Assembly: GCA_003864495.1 (NCBI GenBank)
Contig: ML133401.1
Location: 992,001-1,056,000 of the forward strand
Source of the DNA: Nemopilema nomurai
Lineage: Eukaryota; Cnidaria; Scyphozoa; Rhizostomeae; Rhizostomatidae
Length of the DNA: 64,000 bases
Reading direction: 5' to 3'
The notes under the pieces are model-generated. The model made no database searches, was not told the DNA's origin, and saw nothing but the letters and a program-made list of their open reading frames with translations. This document shows, piece after piece, positions 35,001-46,800 of this stretch (position 1 is its first letter; every line of letters starts with the position of its first letter). Made by a program: the position numbers and the translations under genes.

Positions 35001-37596
35001 ATCCTTTGTTTACTGGCCAATCCTCCATCGCATTCCCGTTTATTATGAAGGCATGGTAAGCTTAATTCCATTACCTTTTTCGTATTATTTACTGGCGATC
35101 GACATCTAGACGGGTCAAAGGTCAAAGGTGGTGAAAGGTCAAAAATTATTTCCTGACTCCTCACAGCGATTTGAAAGTGATATAAATTAAGTTAGATTAC
35201 CAACAACTTCTATTTGTTTAACTATTACATTTTAAATTAAAGTAGAAAGTACCAAGGATTAGAAAGAGAGATTTAAGATGTCGGTTCCAAGGGGATATTT
35301 TCAACTTAATCTTTGTTTGTATGTCGCCTCGTTACCTTCGCACTAGATTTTTTTTCCGAAAATTGATTTGATTTGATTTGTTTTGATTTTTAGGCCTCCT
35401 CTGGTCGTGTCGCTGATAGTGGCTTTCTCGCAACGTCTCGCTGCAATGTTCTTCTTTCTTCAGCAGAGAGGACGAGTTATTTCGATTGACAACAGGTTCG
35501 AATTATCATTTTCTCTTGCTGCCAATCAAATCATGCAATATATTCCATCACTTGTTTTATTCGTGTTTTTAGCCGGACATCTTTTTTACCGTTTTAGCAA
35601 GCTTGGTTTTTTAAATGAATCCATAATGTATAAATGATGTATAATCCCAATTTGCTATTTTCTTTTTTGTAATCCTTAGCAAAAATTGCATGCCAAGGCA
35701 TTTCACTTCCAAGAGATTTTTCACGGCTGTTATTTAGACATGTGATAAGAAGTTGTTTCGATGTTTTCCTGAGAAGATGTTTTCTTTTTTCTGAATTAAA
35801 GCTGTTTTGTTGTTGCAGGAATGCTTTTCACATCTTCTCCTTCTTCATGTTTTTCTTCAACATCTTCCTCGGAGTGTTTTCATGTTTGCTGAGAATCATC
35901 AAAGGAATAATTGCTGGTGCACTATTTCTTGAACGGGTGCAGAAAAGTATTCTTCCAAGATCGTACGAGAAGATGGACCCAGGTAAGAGGTGTCACCACA
36001 AACAAAACGATGATTATATGATTTGGAAGAAGGAAAGAGGGCTATTTCTGAAAAGTTCTGAGAAGATTTATTCCCCTTCAATAGAAGGCAGGACCGCATG
36101 TATGAAGAGGATAAGGGCCCAAAATTGAAATATACCAGTCGACACTCATTATAGTTCCACTTGCTCTATCTAAGCTATTTAATCAAGATCTTAAATATGA
36201 AGCCATTGTGCTGGCTATTACATTGAAGATGTTCCCACTCAGATCATCAACAGTACTATATATAGGTTCTTCAAAACTTTGCACTGAGGAACTTAAAATC
36301 AAATATCTTTGGGGGCCTCTGGGCCAAGAGACCGTGAGTCAATGGATAAATGCCCCCCCCCCCCCTTAGCGAAAATATGATTGGTGCACAAAAGAGTATG
36401 CTTTTATTATTTTCGTTCATTCATCATAATATTTGGAGCTATAATCATGAAGGTAGAGTATTGCAAATGAGAAGCTCCCCTTATGTCGTAAAAGGGACAT
36501 CATAATGATTATGCTGTTGCAGGAAAATATTATTACATCTATACGCTGTTGTTGGAAAAGGATGCAACGAAAACTGGAATGCAGCTTCCTCTGGTATATG
36601 TGCTTTGAAAGCAGTATTTGAGCAAAGCCACGTTTTTGAAGTAAACTATTTTGTCTTTTGTAGGCTACTTTGCCTATATTGGCTATATACTGATTGAACA
36701 CTCTCACGCGAATCCTGTTCTTTGTGTGTTTTTCAACTTGCTTAATGACCACGTCAAGCAAACCCAAAAATCTCTCGACGAATCTCGCATGGGTAAGTAT
36801 CGAGTTTCTTTGGGTAAGTATCACTTACATTTTCTTTTTCTAGCTGTTATTTTCTTCTCTGACATAAAAAACGATATCTCTTCAACCGTTTTCGATCTTT
36901 TTGATAGCTAGCCGATGGCTTTGTGATATTTGTTGTAACATTTTATAAGCCAGCTCTGCTAGTGAACAAGCTTAGATAGACAAAACTAATCTACATGCAA
37001 CCAAAAGGCCTGAACTGCGAAGTCCTGTGTATTGTAATGAATTGAAAGATACCTTAAGCTGAATGTTTTGAGGGATGAAATGAGCGGAATTCGTCGACTG
37101 AATTGTGAATTTGAGACGAAACTGATCATATCTTGAAACTTAACATCATGTTTCGTTTTTTGAGCCTGATATTGTTTGAATGCAAAAAACAAGAAAGTAG
37201 GTGATCTATTTTTTTTTTGTTTTTTCTATTTTTCTCCATCACAATTATCCTTTTTGTTGTAATCACTTTGTTTTAACCTTATTTATTTCCGTACGACCCT
37301 AACAATCGGTATGTACTCCTAGATTTTCCAGAGACCGTATCAAACAAAGCATTCGAAATGAGCGATTGAAGAGTGGGGATGAGATACTGAAGGATAAGCA
37401 GAACGAAAAGGAGAATCGTTGGAAGATCGTTCGAAACAGATGGAACCTGGCTTATTCTTTGATAAACAACCCGTCGTTGGTGAAGTATAGGAGGAAGGAA
37501 GAAGAGAATGAAGAAGAGACGGCGGAAGATGAGCTAGCAGGCGCTGACAAGAAAATCCTAAAGGAGAGGCAAGCATTGCCAGTGATTGCAGTCTGA
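23037..37596 (+). CDS. STRA6: STRA6-like retinol uptake receptor, 19 coding exons
   Basis: Multipass plasma-membrane protein of the STRA6 family, which moves retinol between retinol-binding protein and the cell in vertebrates; the cnidarian ligand is unknown. Exons: 23037-23321, 24679-24765, 25744-25826, 26302-26462, 27086-27206, 29007-29085, 30596-30706, 30811-30900, 31277-31388, 31670-31731, 32431-32587, 33002-33077, 33898-33985, 34442-34490, 34938-35055, 35394-35495, 35819-35982, 36664-36792, 37334-37596. Phases agree throughout, giving about 778 aa (vertebrate STRA6 is nearer 670). Family landmarks are RNCCHGRPG after TM1, the DLYDDFRENYMYRHVLNLL cytoplasmic helix, SYEKMDPGYFAY and, near the C-terminus, RNRWNLAYSLINNPSL. 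The N-terminal 110 residues are extracellular-like with several N-glycosylation sequons. The ATG at 23037 follows an in-frame TGA and a 5' acceptor-like site (about 23025), so an upstream non-coding exon is likely; this N-terminus is the least certain part. Confidence 0.88.
27335..28283. mobile_element. Intronic element with 'CAGKCAATGCTGGGAAT' terminal inverted repeats
   Basis: Ends 27335-27351 and 28267-28283 are 17-bp inverted repeats with one mismatch, enclosing 949 bp in the STRA6-like intron before the exon at 29007. The interior shares long stretches with 29640-30382 in opposite orientation. The superfamily is not recognised, and no clear target duplication is seen. Confidence 0.65.
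29640..30382. mobile_element. Second, inverted and partial copy of the same element
   Basis: Its reverse complement matches the copy at 27335: the gatcgcacgt...cacgcc end block, the gtggtgtcaaaac block (27810 versus 29770) and the ttggctctgcgca block (28145 versus 29649). It ends with the same 17-bp terminus at 30366-30382. A smaller inverted-repeat element is inserted in it. Confidence 0.65.
30013..30230. mobile_element. 218-bp MITE-like element nested in the second intronic element
   Basis: Terminal inverted repeats agttcacttaggcgtt (30013) and aacgcctaagtgaact (ending 30230) extend imperfectly inward through cgagacc-type sequence. No coding capacity. Confidence 0.7.
33478..33633. repeat. 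17-bp tandem repeat (GAATTAGGAACTGTTAG)
   Basis: Two clusters of near-identical 17-bp units (33478-33518 and 33571-33633) separated by about 50 bases, inside a STRA6-like intron. Confidence 0.85.
35112..35141 (+). promoter_or_regulatory. DR1 nuclear-receptor element cluster in a STRA6-like intron
   Basis: GGGTCA-a-AGGTCA is a perfect DR1, followed one base later by AGGTGG and then AGGTCA at 35136-35141. It lies 57 bases after the donor at 35055. Family knowledge: RXR-, HNF4- and COUP-type receptors bind such sites. Function here is inferred. Confidence 0.45.
36523..36593 (+). other. Exon-like duplicate of the penultimate STRA6 exon
   Basis: It follows a good acceptor (ctgttgcag) and reads KYYYIYTLLLEKDATKT with a GTATAT donor. 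It resembles the start of the next exon (GYFAYIGYILIEHSHANP). Its 71-nt length ends in phase 0, whereas the next exon needs phase 1, so including it before 36664 would shift the frame. It is a possible decayed or mutually exclusive exon. Confidence 0.35.
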
Positions 37597-37706
37597 ATTC
37601 AGTTCGTGGTGCACGTGCGGTCATTCGACGCGTTCAAAGGAACCAGCACTCAAACAAGCCGATAATGTCTCGTAGAAGACAACTACTTTTGAATTACTGT
37701 ATTTGA

Positions 37707-37712
37707 ATAAAA
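37707..37712 (+). promoter_or_regulatory. Polyadenylation signal of the STRA6-like gene
   Basis: AATAAA lies 111 bases after the stop codon at 37594-37596, giving a short 3' UTR. Confidence 0.7.
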
Positions 37713-40700
37713 TCCATTTGATGTTGCTTCTTCAAATATCGTATTAAACAAACTGGAATGAATTAATGGGACTCATTTGAGCCCTAGTAAAAGATGTAAA
37801 AGATTATGCCGTAGTTTAAATTCGAATCAATATTTTTCTGTAACTGATTATTTTGAGAATCTGTTTTGATTTGACGTTGGTGGGTTCCAGACCTTCTTGT
37901 GCTTCGAGGAAAGGTTTTCAAGCATATCCAAGCTCTGATCAAGAATCGATTTTCCATCCGTCCAGATAGAAACTGTGGTGCTATTGGTAAACGATGAGAT
38001 TTTTTTAATGTTAAGGAATGTTTGCGAAACTTTTCTTGCTTGTAAAAAGTATTTTTTTCTCCTCACTAATAAAATTTTTGTTACTGATGAAGCCACTGAT
38101 TTATGGTTTATTGAACCCATCATCCTTTACAAGATATTGAGCCCATCATCCTTTGCAGTGTATTGATCCAATCGTCCTTTGCAAGGTATTGAGCCCATCA
38201 TCCTCTATAAGGTATGATTCCCACCTTCCTTTTTGTGCTTTTAAATTTTCAAATAGAATTACACATGCACAACATTTTTTTATCCTTAACTATTTACCAT
38301 TTGTATACCATTTTAAATTCTATTTAATTAGCACAGTATGATCGATTTTAATGCACTCTGTGAGTCATAGCGCACAAATTTTACTCTCATCTTTTGAAAA
38401 AACGCACTATTATTTAGATGCTTCATTTAGTGTAGAAGAAGCTTAGGACCGGCTTCAAAGTAATGAGATAAAGTTCGAAGATATCATAGACATTGTTTTT
38501 CTTTCTTTTAACAAGTGCTTTGTGGTACAGACCTTCACAATTGCTAGAAATAGCGAAAACAGTTTTTACGCCCAAAGTAATTTTTCGTCCGACACCCCCC
38601 AGATTATGCAAATGTCAAAAATGACCAAAAGCTGACAAAATGAAAAAGTAAATAGCCAGTTGCGAATCGAAAACACAAGACGCTGACAGGAAGAGCGTAT
38701 GGTTGGTTATAATTGACCAATCACCGTCACTTCACATCTCACTTAGAAGAGCCCAAGAAAAAAGACGAATTCTTCCTGCCTACAAAGAATGGGGTTTTCC
38801 ATTGAAATGTAGACAGACTCAAAAACTCCTACGTGAAAAGACGACCTACAATCTCTGCCAAAAATAGTTGGATTTTTGTGATTTTGCGACCCCAGTTCTA
38901 TTCCCGTCTCTCCTTGGTAGCTGCAATCCCCTTGCCCCCTTAAGCAATGTTGCATCTTTAGGGGAAGGCCATAGGTACATGAGAATATTTCACTTTTGTT
39001 TTTAGGATTATGCACTTTTGCGCTACACAACATTGTTTGCGGGGGGGGGGATTTGGCAACTTGCGCGATGCGTAAAATGGAGAGTAGCCTGCCCTACATG
39101 TGCATCTTCAAGTGATTCTTTTTGGGCAAGCATTATCATGCAATAAAGGTTCCAACTGCTGAAGGAGCGGTGCCTAGTGGCTTCTTTCTCTTCAAGAGAA
39201 GTACTCAAAATACGTTTTCTAAAAGAGTTGCAAAATTGCAAAAAGGGACGCCAGGGTAGCTTCAATTCAGCGAAAGGGGGTTCCCCCCTCCCCTAAGTCC
39301 GCCACTGCTTTAAGGTGATCTAAATCTTCTTGTTTCCAAAACTTTGATGTATAAAAATAATGCTTGCAGTAGTTTGAAGAGAATGCCTGAGAAAGTCATA
39401 TCAAAAGCTGTGTATAAAGCATATGGGCCGAAACACTAAGGAATAGGAAAGGGTCTTCTTATAGAAGTGGGTGGGCAAATGCAGGCCACACAGCCCCCCT
39501 TAGAAACGCCACTGAGACTTCCCACTATAAAAGCTTACCTTTTTCCAAAGTGGTAGTCGAGTCTAAACTTTCCAATGTAGGAGGGGAAACCAGCGATCAG
39601 ACAAAATTACTCTTACTCTTGAGCTTCTCTTAAGTGGCGTAAAAAAGGAAACCCACTGCTAGAAGCAAACATGTTCTTCCTTTCTCGACTACGTTTCAAA
39701 GCTACGCACGGAGCAAATCCGTTCACCGTGCCAATGGATTCACGTAGGCTCGTGCACTCATGGTTTCGAAAAGTGATAATTCGCGTGCTAATCTAGAGTT
39801 GTTCGTGCTCATAAGCCCATAGAGACGAGGGTCCTTCGTAGATTTTCACCGCCTAGTTAAAGGTGGGCCTAAGCAGGTGCGATCACTGATCAGTGGGTGC
39901 GATCCGTAAAAAATTCCTAGACTCTGGCTCAATGATGAAATTAATTTCATTGATGACGTTTTCAAACCTTCTCTAATCCTTAGTTGAATTCCTGGTTGTC
40001 TGTGTAACATTGTGGCCTTGGTCTACTGACAAAGTCTCGGTAGCAGAAAAAGAAATCTTTGCAACATCCCCGTTGCTCCTGTGGAGATAAAAGCCACAGC
40101 CGATTCTTTTTATGTCCAATTCTTGTTTCGAAAAGCATTCCTTTCAGTTGTTACCATCAAATCTCGCGACTGAAATCATAATTAAGGAAGAATTTGAAAT
40201 CGAGAGTTTTTGCGAAAAGTTTCAAGTGGTACAAACGCTAAAGTTGAGCCGCTTAAACTAAAATTGACAAAACCAAAAGGTGGGCAAAATGTAGGAAGCA
40301 AGTAATCAAGTGTTTTGCACACGTGCACATTTTAAATTTCAGAGACGTGTCTGCTGCTGTTGAAATCATAATTAAAGCGATTTTTCATTTTCAATAAAAA
40401 AATTCATTCACTTGACATTCACTTGATTTTAAGTATTTCTAAACAAATCACTAAAATCAATGTAGCATCAATGAACATAAATACATGCATGCGGGAAACA
40501 TTATGCCCTGATCTAATTTCGAAGATTAAAGATTGGTAGTAAATTCAGTCACAAATGGTCTTAGATACAAAACCTTTGATGGGGCAGGGATAGATGGGAG
40601 GAGACAGTGACAAATTTCTCTGTAACTTCTTGATTGATTACTATATTTAGATCTGTGCCTATGAAAGTTAATTTCAGTATACATATCAGGGCGTGCGAGT

Positions 40701-40896
40701 GCGGTGGCTAAAAATGGGTCTATCTTGTCCCTTGCCCCTGCCCCTGACCTGCCAGTAACCCCCAAGTTCTCTGAGCATAGAAATAGGTAGGTCCGAGAAT
40801 GATTGCTGTTGTTGTGCACGTTCGACCACAGGGTCACAATCGTAGCCCTTCGCTACCAGAGGCCAGAGAAAGAAGGAGGGTACATAGGTTGCGAAG
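37713..40896. other. Intergenic between the STRA6-like and PTGR3-like genes
   Basis: No gene is supported. It holds the tandem repeat at 38108-38216 and a G-homopolymer run near 39041-39050. The reverse-strand frames at 38743-39265 lack domain features. Confidence 0.5.
38108..38216. repeat. Approximately 30-bp tandem repeat, about 4 units
   Basis: Repeated ttgagcccatcatcctttgc-like units occur at 38109, 38138, 38164 and 38190 with minor variation. Confidence 0.8.
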
Positions 40897-43800
40897 ATGA
40901 GTTCTACTTGCAGAAGGATTGTTGCTGCCACCCTCACTACTAACTTCAGAGAAGCATGCAAGATCGTGCAGACAGAACTTGGCAGCCTCGGAGAGAAGGA
41001 AGTGCTTGTGAAAAACAGGTTATTTTTTCTTTTGCAGCATCATTTCGCCAGGCCACCGTTTTTGGAGATCATATCACATGTCAGGATTGTTTATAATAGT
41101 TTTTGTCGGTCTATTTAATTAGGCCTATCTGTAATCAACGTAAAAGTGTCATGGTAGTTTTTAAAATTTGGATAGAGAGCAGGATAATCTTTCTAGCTTT
41201 AGCACTACATGACGACTATGATATCATGTTGTCTTGAAATTGATTCTTGATGTTCTTCCTTGACCTGTTTGCCATAAAAAATATGAAGAGATGTACCTTG
41301 ATTTCAGAATCCAGTAGATTCAAAAACAATTAACTGTTTGTTACCTCTCTTATAGGGCTAGGTAGATTAGTGTTTATTGAACAAACTTATCAAGCATTTA
41401 TCAACAATTTTTTCATGTTACAAAAGCAGTGTAGCATTAAAGAGTTACTCTTCAAAAGTAATTCAAATTTTCAGCTCTACATTCATCTTTTCATAGTTAA
41501 TTTTCTGTAGATACGAGAGCCTTTTCATCAACAATTTTCTTCCCAAGATTTAATTTTTGATCATAATTTACATTATGGTGGTTTGTACTCTATGGGATGA
41601 TCATGTACCATTAGAATTCAAAGATGATGTTATCACACAATCAATGGCTACTTGAGTTTATTTCTTCATTAGATTTCTAGGAATCAATGCAACTGATGTT
41701 AATGTTGCTGCTGGAAAATATTCACCTTCACAAAAGCCTCCCCTTGAAATGGGACTTGAGGTGTGCTTGTTTTTTGTCTTTTTGTCTTTTTATTCAAATG
41801 TGTTTGTGATTGCAATGAAAGAAGGCAAACAAAGCATTCACAGTTGTAACAAGAAATAGCCTGCATAAATCACTTTCAGTTCTTTTGCCATTGCCTTAAA
41901 ATGTCACATAAATACAATGTCTAACTGATTTGTTGCAAGCAAGCATTTCAAATACAAGAAATGAAAAAATTAGAGTTTATCCTTTGATTCAGTTTTTATG
42001 AAAGGTTTGAAGAAGCTTTTTGCCCAAAACTCAAAAATATCTTCTCAGTGTTGCCAAACATTTAGCTTTATCTAAAGCTGCTATAGATGTTGACCCCTCA
42101 ACTGATGTCATATACTGTAGTTATTACATTCAGAATGGAGTACATCCAAGTAACTATTCATATATTATCAAATTCATAGTAACTATGTAATATTATGTCA
42201 ACTATTCAACCAATTTTTATTTCAACAACATTTTGTTCTTAACTTATAAACAAGGGCGTTGGCACCATTGTTGAAGTCGGAAAAGATGTTCCACCTGAGC
42301 TGAAAGGCAAGGCAGTTGGCTACATTTACACTGGATCTTTTTCTGACTATATTGTAAGGAGCATGAATTTTTGGTTTTTTGTTTCAGTATTGCATAACTT
42401 TATCCTTGGAAGCACCTTTCCAGTTAATATCTAATAATCAGTTAATCTTTACTTAAAATGCTGTTTTCAGCAATTCAATGGATTCCTCAGTAAGTTCAGT
42501 TTTTTAATAAATACTGAATAAAATATTTGTATAAGTACATCTGAAGCACTGCAGAGATGGTCTTCACAAGTGGATTTATCTTTACTTTGCTTCAAATTTG
42601 ATTCCTGGAAATCTTATAAAAGTTGTTTTAAAGTGAAAGACAGGGAGGTATTATAGAAATAATGGAGAAAAATGTACATAAATGTTAGCAAACCAATAGT
42701 TTAAATTTGTTTATTAAGTACAAATTTCATTCCAAACCAGTGCTTGCAAATGATGAATTACGTATATGTCTAAAGAAAAAATGTCCCAAATCTGATTTTT
42801 TAAAGAAGCAAACTGAACTAGTTTCATGTTTTTAATAAAATGGTTCAAAGGAACCTTTTTCAGAGAATGTTGTCTTTATTTTGAGCATGTTTTTAACATG
42901 CTTTCACAAGCCTAAATGTATGTATGCACCTCTAACTTTCTACAAGAGTAGAGCAATTCAGTAGGCTCTTGGTTGATTAAATGGAGCATATTTTCATAAG
43001 ACTTCAACAAGTTGTAGCTCTTTTAGTGCTCTCTGGAATACTATTTCCAAAGAGCTGTTGGGAAAAAATGTGAATTTTGATAGCTTGTTGCCTCTGACCA
43101 AGTTATGAGTTGAATTAGTGTTTTCTTTGTTAAAGCCTCTTTTTCCAATAATGGATTGTTTGGGTTACAGGTATGTAAAATTTAGCTAATTTCCACTACT
43201 GGTGATGCAAGTTTGTATAAGTAAAGAAAAACCCATTTGATGGATTTTTCTTGTACTTTGGCATCACTTAATAGACCTGAAAGACAAAATAAGCATGTTA
43301 TTGTTTACATTATGGCATTACAAAATAGATTGTATGTGATTTAGCCTTCTTTTAATATGCACAAAATTGTCTTCCTTGTTGCAGACTCTACCAGCTAAAC
43401 TTACCATGCCTCTTCCAGCTGAGAAACCTGAGTATGTGTCCTTGCTTATAAGCGGACTGACTGCTGCGATTTCTTTGGACAAGGTATGTCATACAGATGC
43501 AAATGTTAATGAGTGATGAATGCTGTTATTGTGGAAAGTGCTCAGTGACTCAGAGGCCAAACTGAAAAATTGATGATTCTTGTTTTTCTGTTGAAATAGA
43601 ATAAGTTAGGGCAGTCTAGAAGTACCAGCTCTTTGCTATCATAGCAAATGCCAATTCTAATTTATTAATGCATTTAAGTATCTTTAAGCTTTTAAGAGCA
43701 ATTAATGTGCTCAGAAGCTATCTATTACAAAGGTCTTAAGGATCTGTAAGATTGTAGATATTAAAAGAGAGGTACATAATTAAATGGGGTTATTTGAAGA

Positions 43801-46800
43801 TCAAAAATGCCTGAAAGCTGAGGAACAAGGAGTATCATGTTATTGGGACATTGATAACAGTTGTTCTAGGATTAAATGCAAATGAATAGGTGACTGTCCG
43901 TAAGAAAAAGTTAAGAAAATAACTTGCTCCAGTGGTTAACATCAAGGGTCTTGAAATTGTTACTTTCAGCTGTCAATAATAATGTTCATGTCAAAGTGGT
44001 AGATAGGACCACTAGGTTTCTTCAACTAAGAGCCAAAATCTCCACATACATTTAATTTGCATTTTATTTCTTTAGCTAGGAGAATTGAAACCCAAAGAAA
44101 CTGTCTTAATAACAGGTAATTGAGGTATTTTTTATTAATGCAGTAATAACTATTTTCAAACTTGTAGATGAATAAGGGAGGATAATTAAGGTAAACTTGA
44201 TTGTTAGGGCTTTAGTCAATTTGCCTCTTTCAAATATACTGTTTTGGAATAAATTATTTCCCGTATCTTAAGTCTCTCAGACAGTGGCAATTCTAGCCAG
44301 AGAAAACTGGGGAGGGGGGCTATAACGAAAATCCTGGAATAGTAGTCTATGGATACGATATGTTTGTGAAAAATGCCCTACTTTAAGGCAGGGGTGGATC
44401 CAGAGAAAATTTGAAGCAGTAGGTAGAGAACTTACATGTCTTGAACACGACCAATAACATTCATCGGTTATAAAAACTTGTAAATTGTAAATTGAAAGAT
44501 TGATGAAAAGTGTCACCTCTGCTCTGAAATGATCTGATGTTTGAACAGAGACCGTGCTATAGTGGCTAATAGAATGCATGAGGCACATGACGTCATATTC
44601 ACTCTAATTTGGCTATCTAACTTTGATGTATAGTCGTCTAGTACCAATTTCGCCTCACTGAGCCTCTTTTAAAGGTCTTGCTTCTCGTTTTCACCTATGG
44701 AATTTTAAGTAGTTTTTCTTATTGGTTCTTATAGCTTTGCTATAGTTCAAAATAGTCATGAAAAACAGTAGGAACAGTTTTGCTTAGACATCTGAACAAG
44801 AAATCAGCACATTGCATTTCTGTAAATTGGCAAACGAAGGCAGCATTCAATATCCTCACTGAAAACATGCTCTAAAAATGATGTTTTCAGCTCATTTTCC
44901 AAGCCGTTTTAATTTCTTTCTGTTTCTTTTCGACATCATTAAGAACACTGTACTGCAAGATTTCATCACTGGTTGCTTCATTGTTTTAATAGGCCAATTG
45001 CAGCACAAGATTTAAGAATATTTAGAAAAACCAAGGTGTTCAGATTTTTTCTGAAAACATCCCTGAGCAAGTCATATCAACTTAATGCTGCTGCTCAATT
45101 TGTAGCCTGCCGCAATGGGAATTACCACCTGCGAAATATCTTGCGCACTCGCACTCTTGCCTGGTTTTTGCTTCTCTCGGTACACTATCTATTCCGATGA
45201 GTTGCGCAACCAACTTTGTATGCTCTTCTAGTTCGTTCGAAACATTTTAAAGAGAATCCCATGGTCATGAAGTCTCAGTGAATTATCAAATTTGTCTTCT
45301 TCATTCATTTGGGATAAAATCTTTCTCACCTAAAACCTTTTCGAACTTCTGGATTTTATCTTTTTCTTCTTTGATACAAAGCACGTAATGCCAACAATTC
45401 CTCCTTAGATAACGCCTTGTTTTGAAGTACAGATATTACAATTTCGAGCAGTTTAGGAAACGCACAGTTTCCCATTGAATGGGGATAAAAAAGTGAAGTT
45501 TTTTGGCGAGGAAAGCTTTTAGTGGCTGAAAAGTTTCTCAGTGGAGATTAGGCTTTTTGGTGCCCAGTTTAGTTAACAGTGCAGCTATTGTTTATGGAAT
45601 ATGCTTTCTTCGAAGCTAAAACGAATAGCACATCACTAGAAGTTTCTACCTTGCTATTTTGTTACTGCCTTAAACACTAAAAGTACTATTGTTTGTAGCT
45701 AGTTCTGTTATGATTATTGTTTGAGCCGTCTTTCAGAAGATGTTATACTAAGAGATGGTTTCCCCCCTAGCTGCTGCTGGTGGGACAGGTCACTTAGCCG
45801 TACGTACTTGTTCATATTTTGTAGCACTTCACTCACAAGGTAGCCAGCTCACTACCATGATACATGGTATATGCTATACCTGTTTACACTCATATATATA
45901 AATATATATTTAAAGCATAGAGTTGGAGAAAATAAAACTAAATGTTTCATCTCTACAAGCCTGTTTTGTGAATAGCTCACTCTTCAGGAGGTCGTCTCCG
46001 TGAAAGGCTCGTCTTCTGAAGAGAAAGCTTGTAGAGATAAATCATGAAACAGGCTTGTAGAGATGAAACATGGGGTTTCATTTTACCCAACTCTATGTTA
46101 TATTACGCTCTACGTGCATATGTATTGAGCACGGTACTACGGAAATATCAACAGACAAATATATGTTAATTATTTGAATATATATATAATAAACATATAT
46201 TTATATAATGAGGTGATATAGTAGTGGAAAGGCTAGATATGAGGCGTTCTCTGTTACTTCGAGTTTTGTGGTTACGCAATGTCTCATTTCTAACCCATGT
46301 CTATACTATATCTATCACTTGGTGCTTTTGCAAATCATCAAGCACTGTTTAGTCAGAATAGGCAACGCAAATCTGGAAGATAACATAGGTGATATAGGTA
46401 ATGAGAGTCCCGCAAAAATGTGTTTTTACTTTGATAATTCTCATGTTTTAGGCTCCCCGCCGCTAAGAACGCCATCATTTTGCCAACTGCTTTCAAATCA
46501 TGTTTTATCTGTAACAAAACAGTATGGTGTTGCAGCTATTTAACTTGATGAAATTTTCCTAGATTCTAAATTTTATATGAGCTTGCATTTTGTATTGTTT
46601 AATTCCGCAAACTGGTCGAGTTATCCTTTCAAAGAGGCTGTCTTCAAGGCTTCAATTATTTAACACAGATTTATTTTGTTGCAAAAATGAGACACTGCTC
46701 AGCGAATTTGAAAACAAGCTACATGTGAAGCTTAAATTCTGACAATTGAAGATGATCGCTCAAGCAGCTAAAAGCACAGAGCAATCTTTCGGTTATCCTT

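Noticed and set aside
44973..45200. 75-codon ORF in a PTGR3-like intron
   Set aside because: No domain, and no splice sites that keep the PTGR3-like phase. The flanking exons at 44076 and 45771 join in frame without it.
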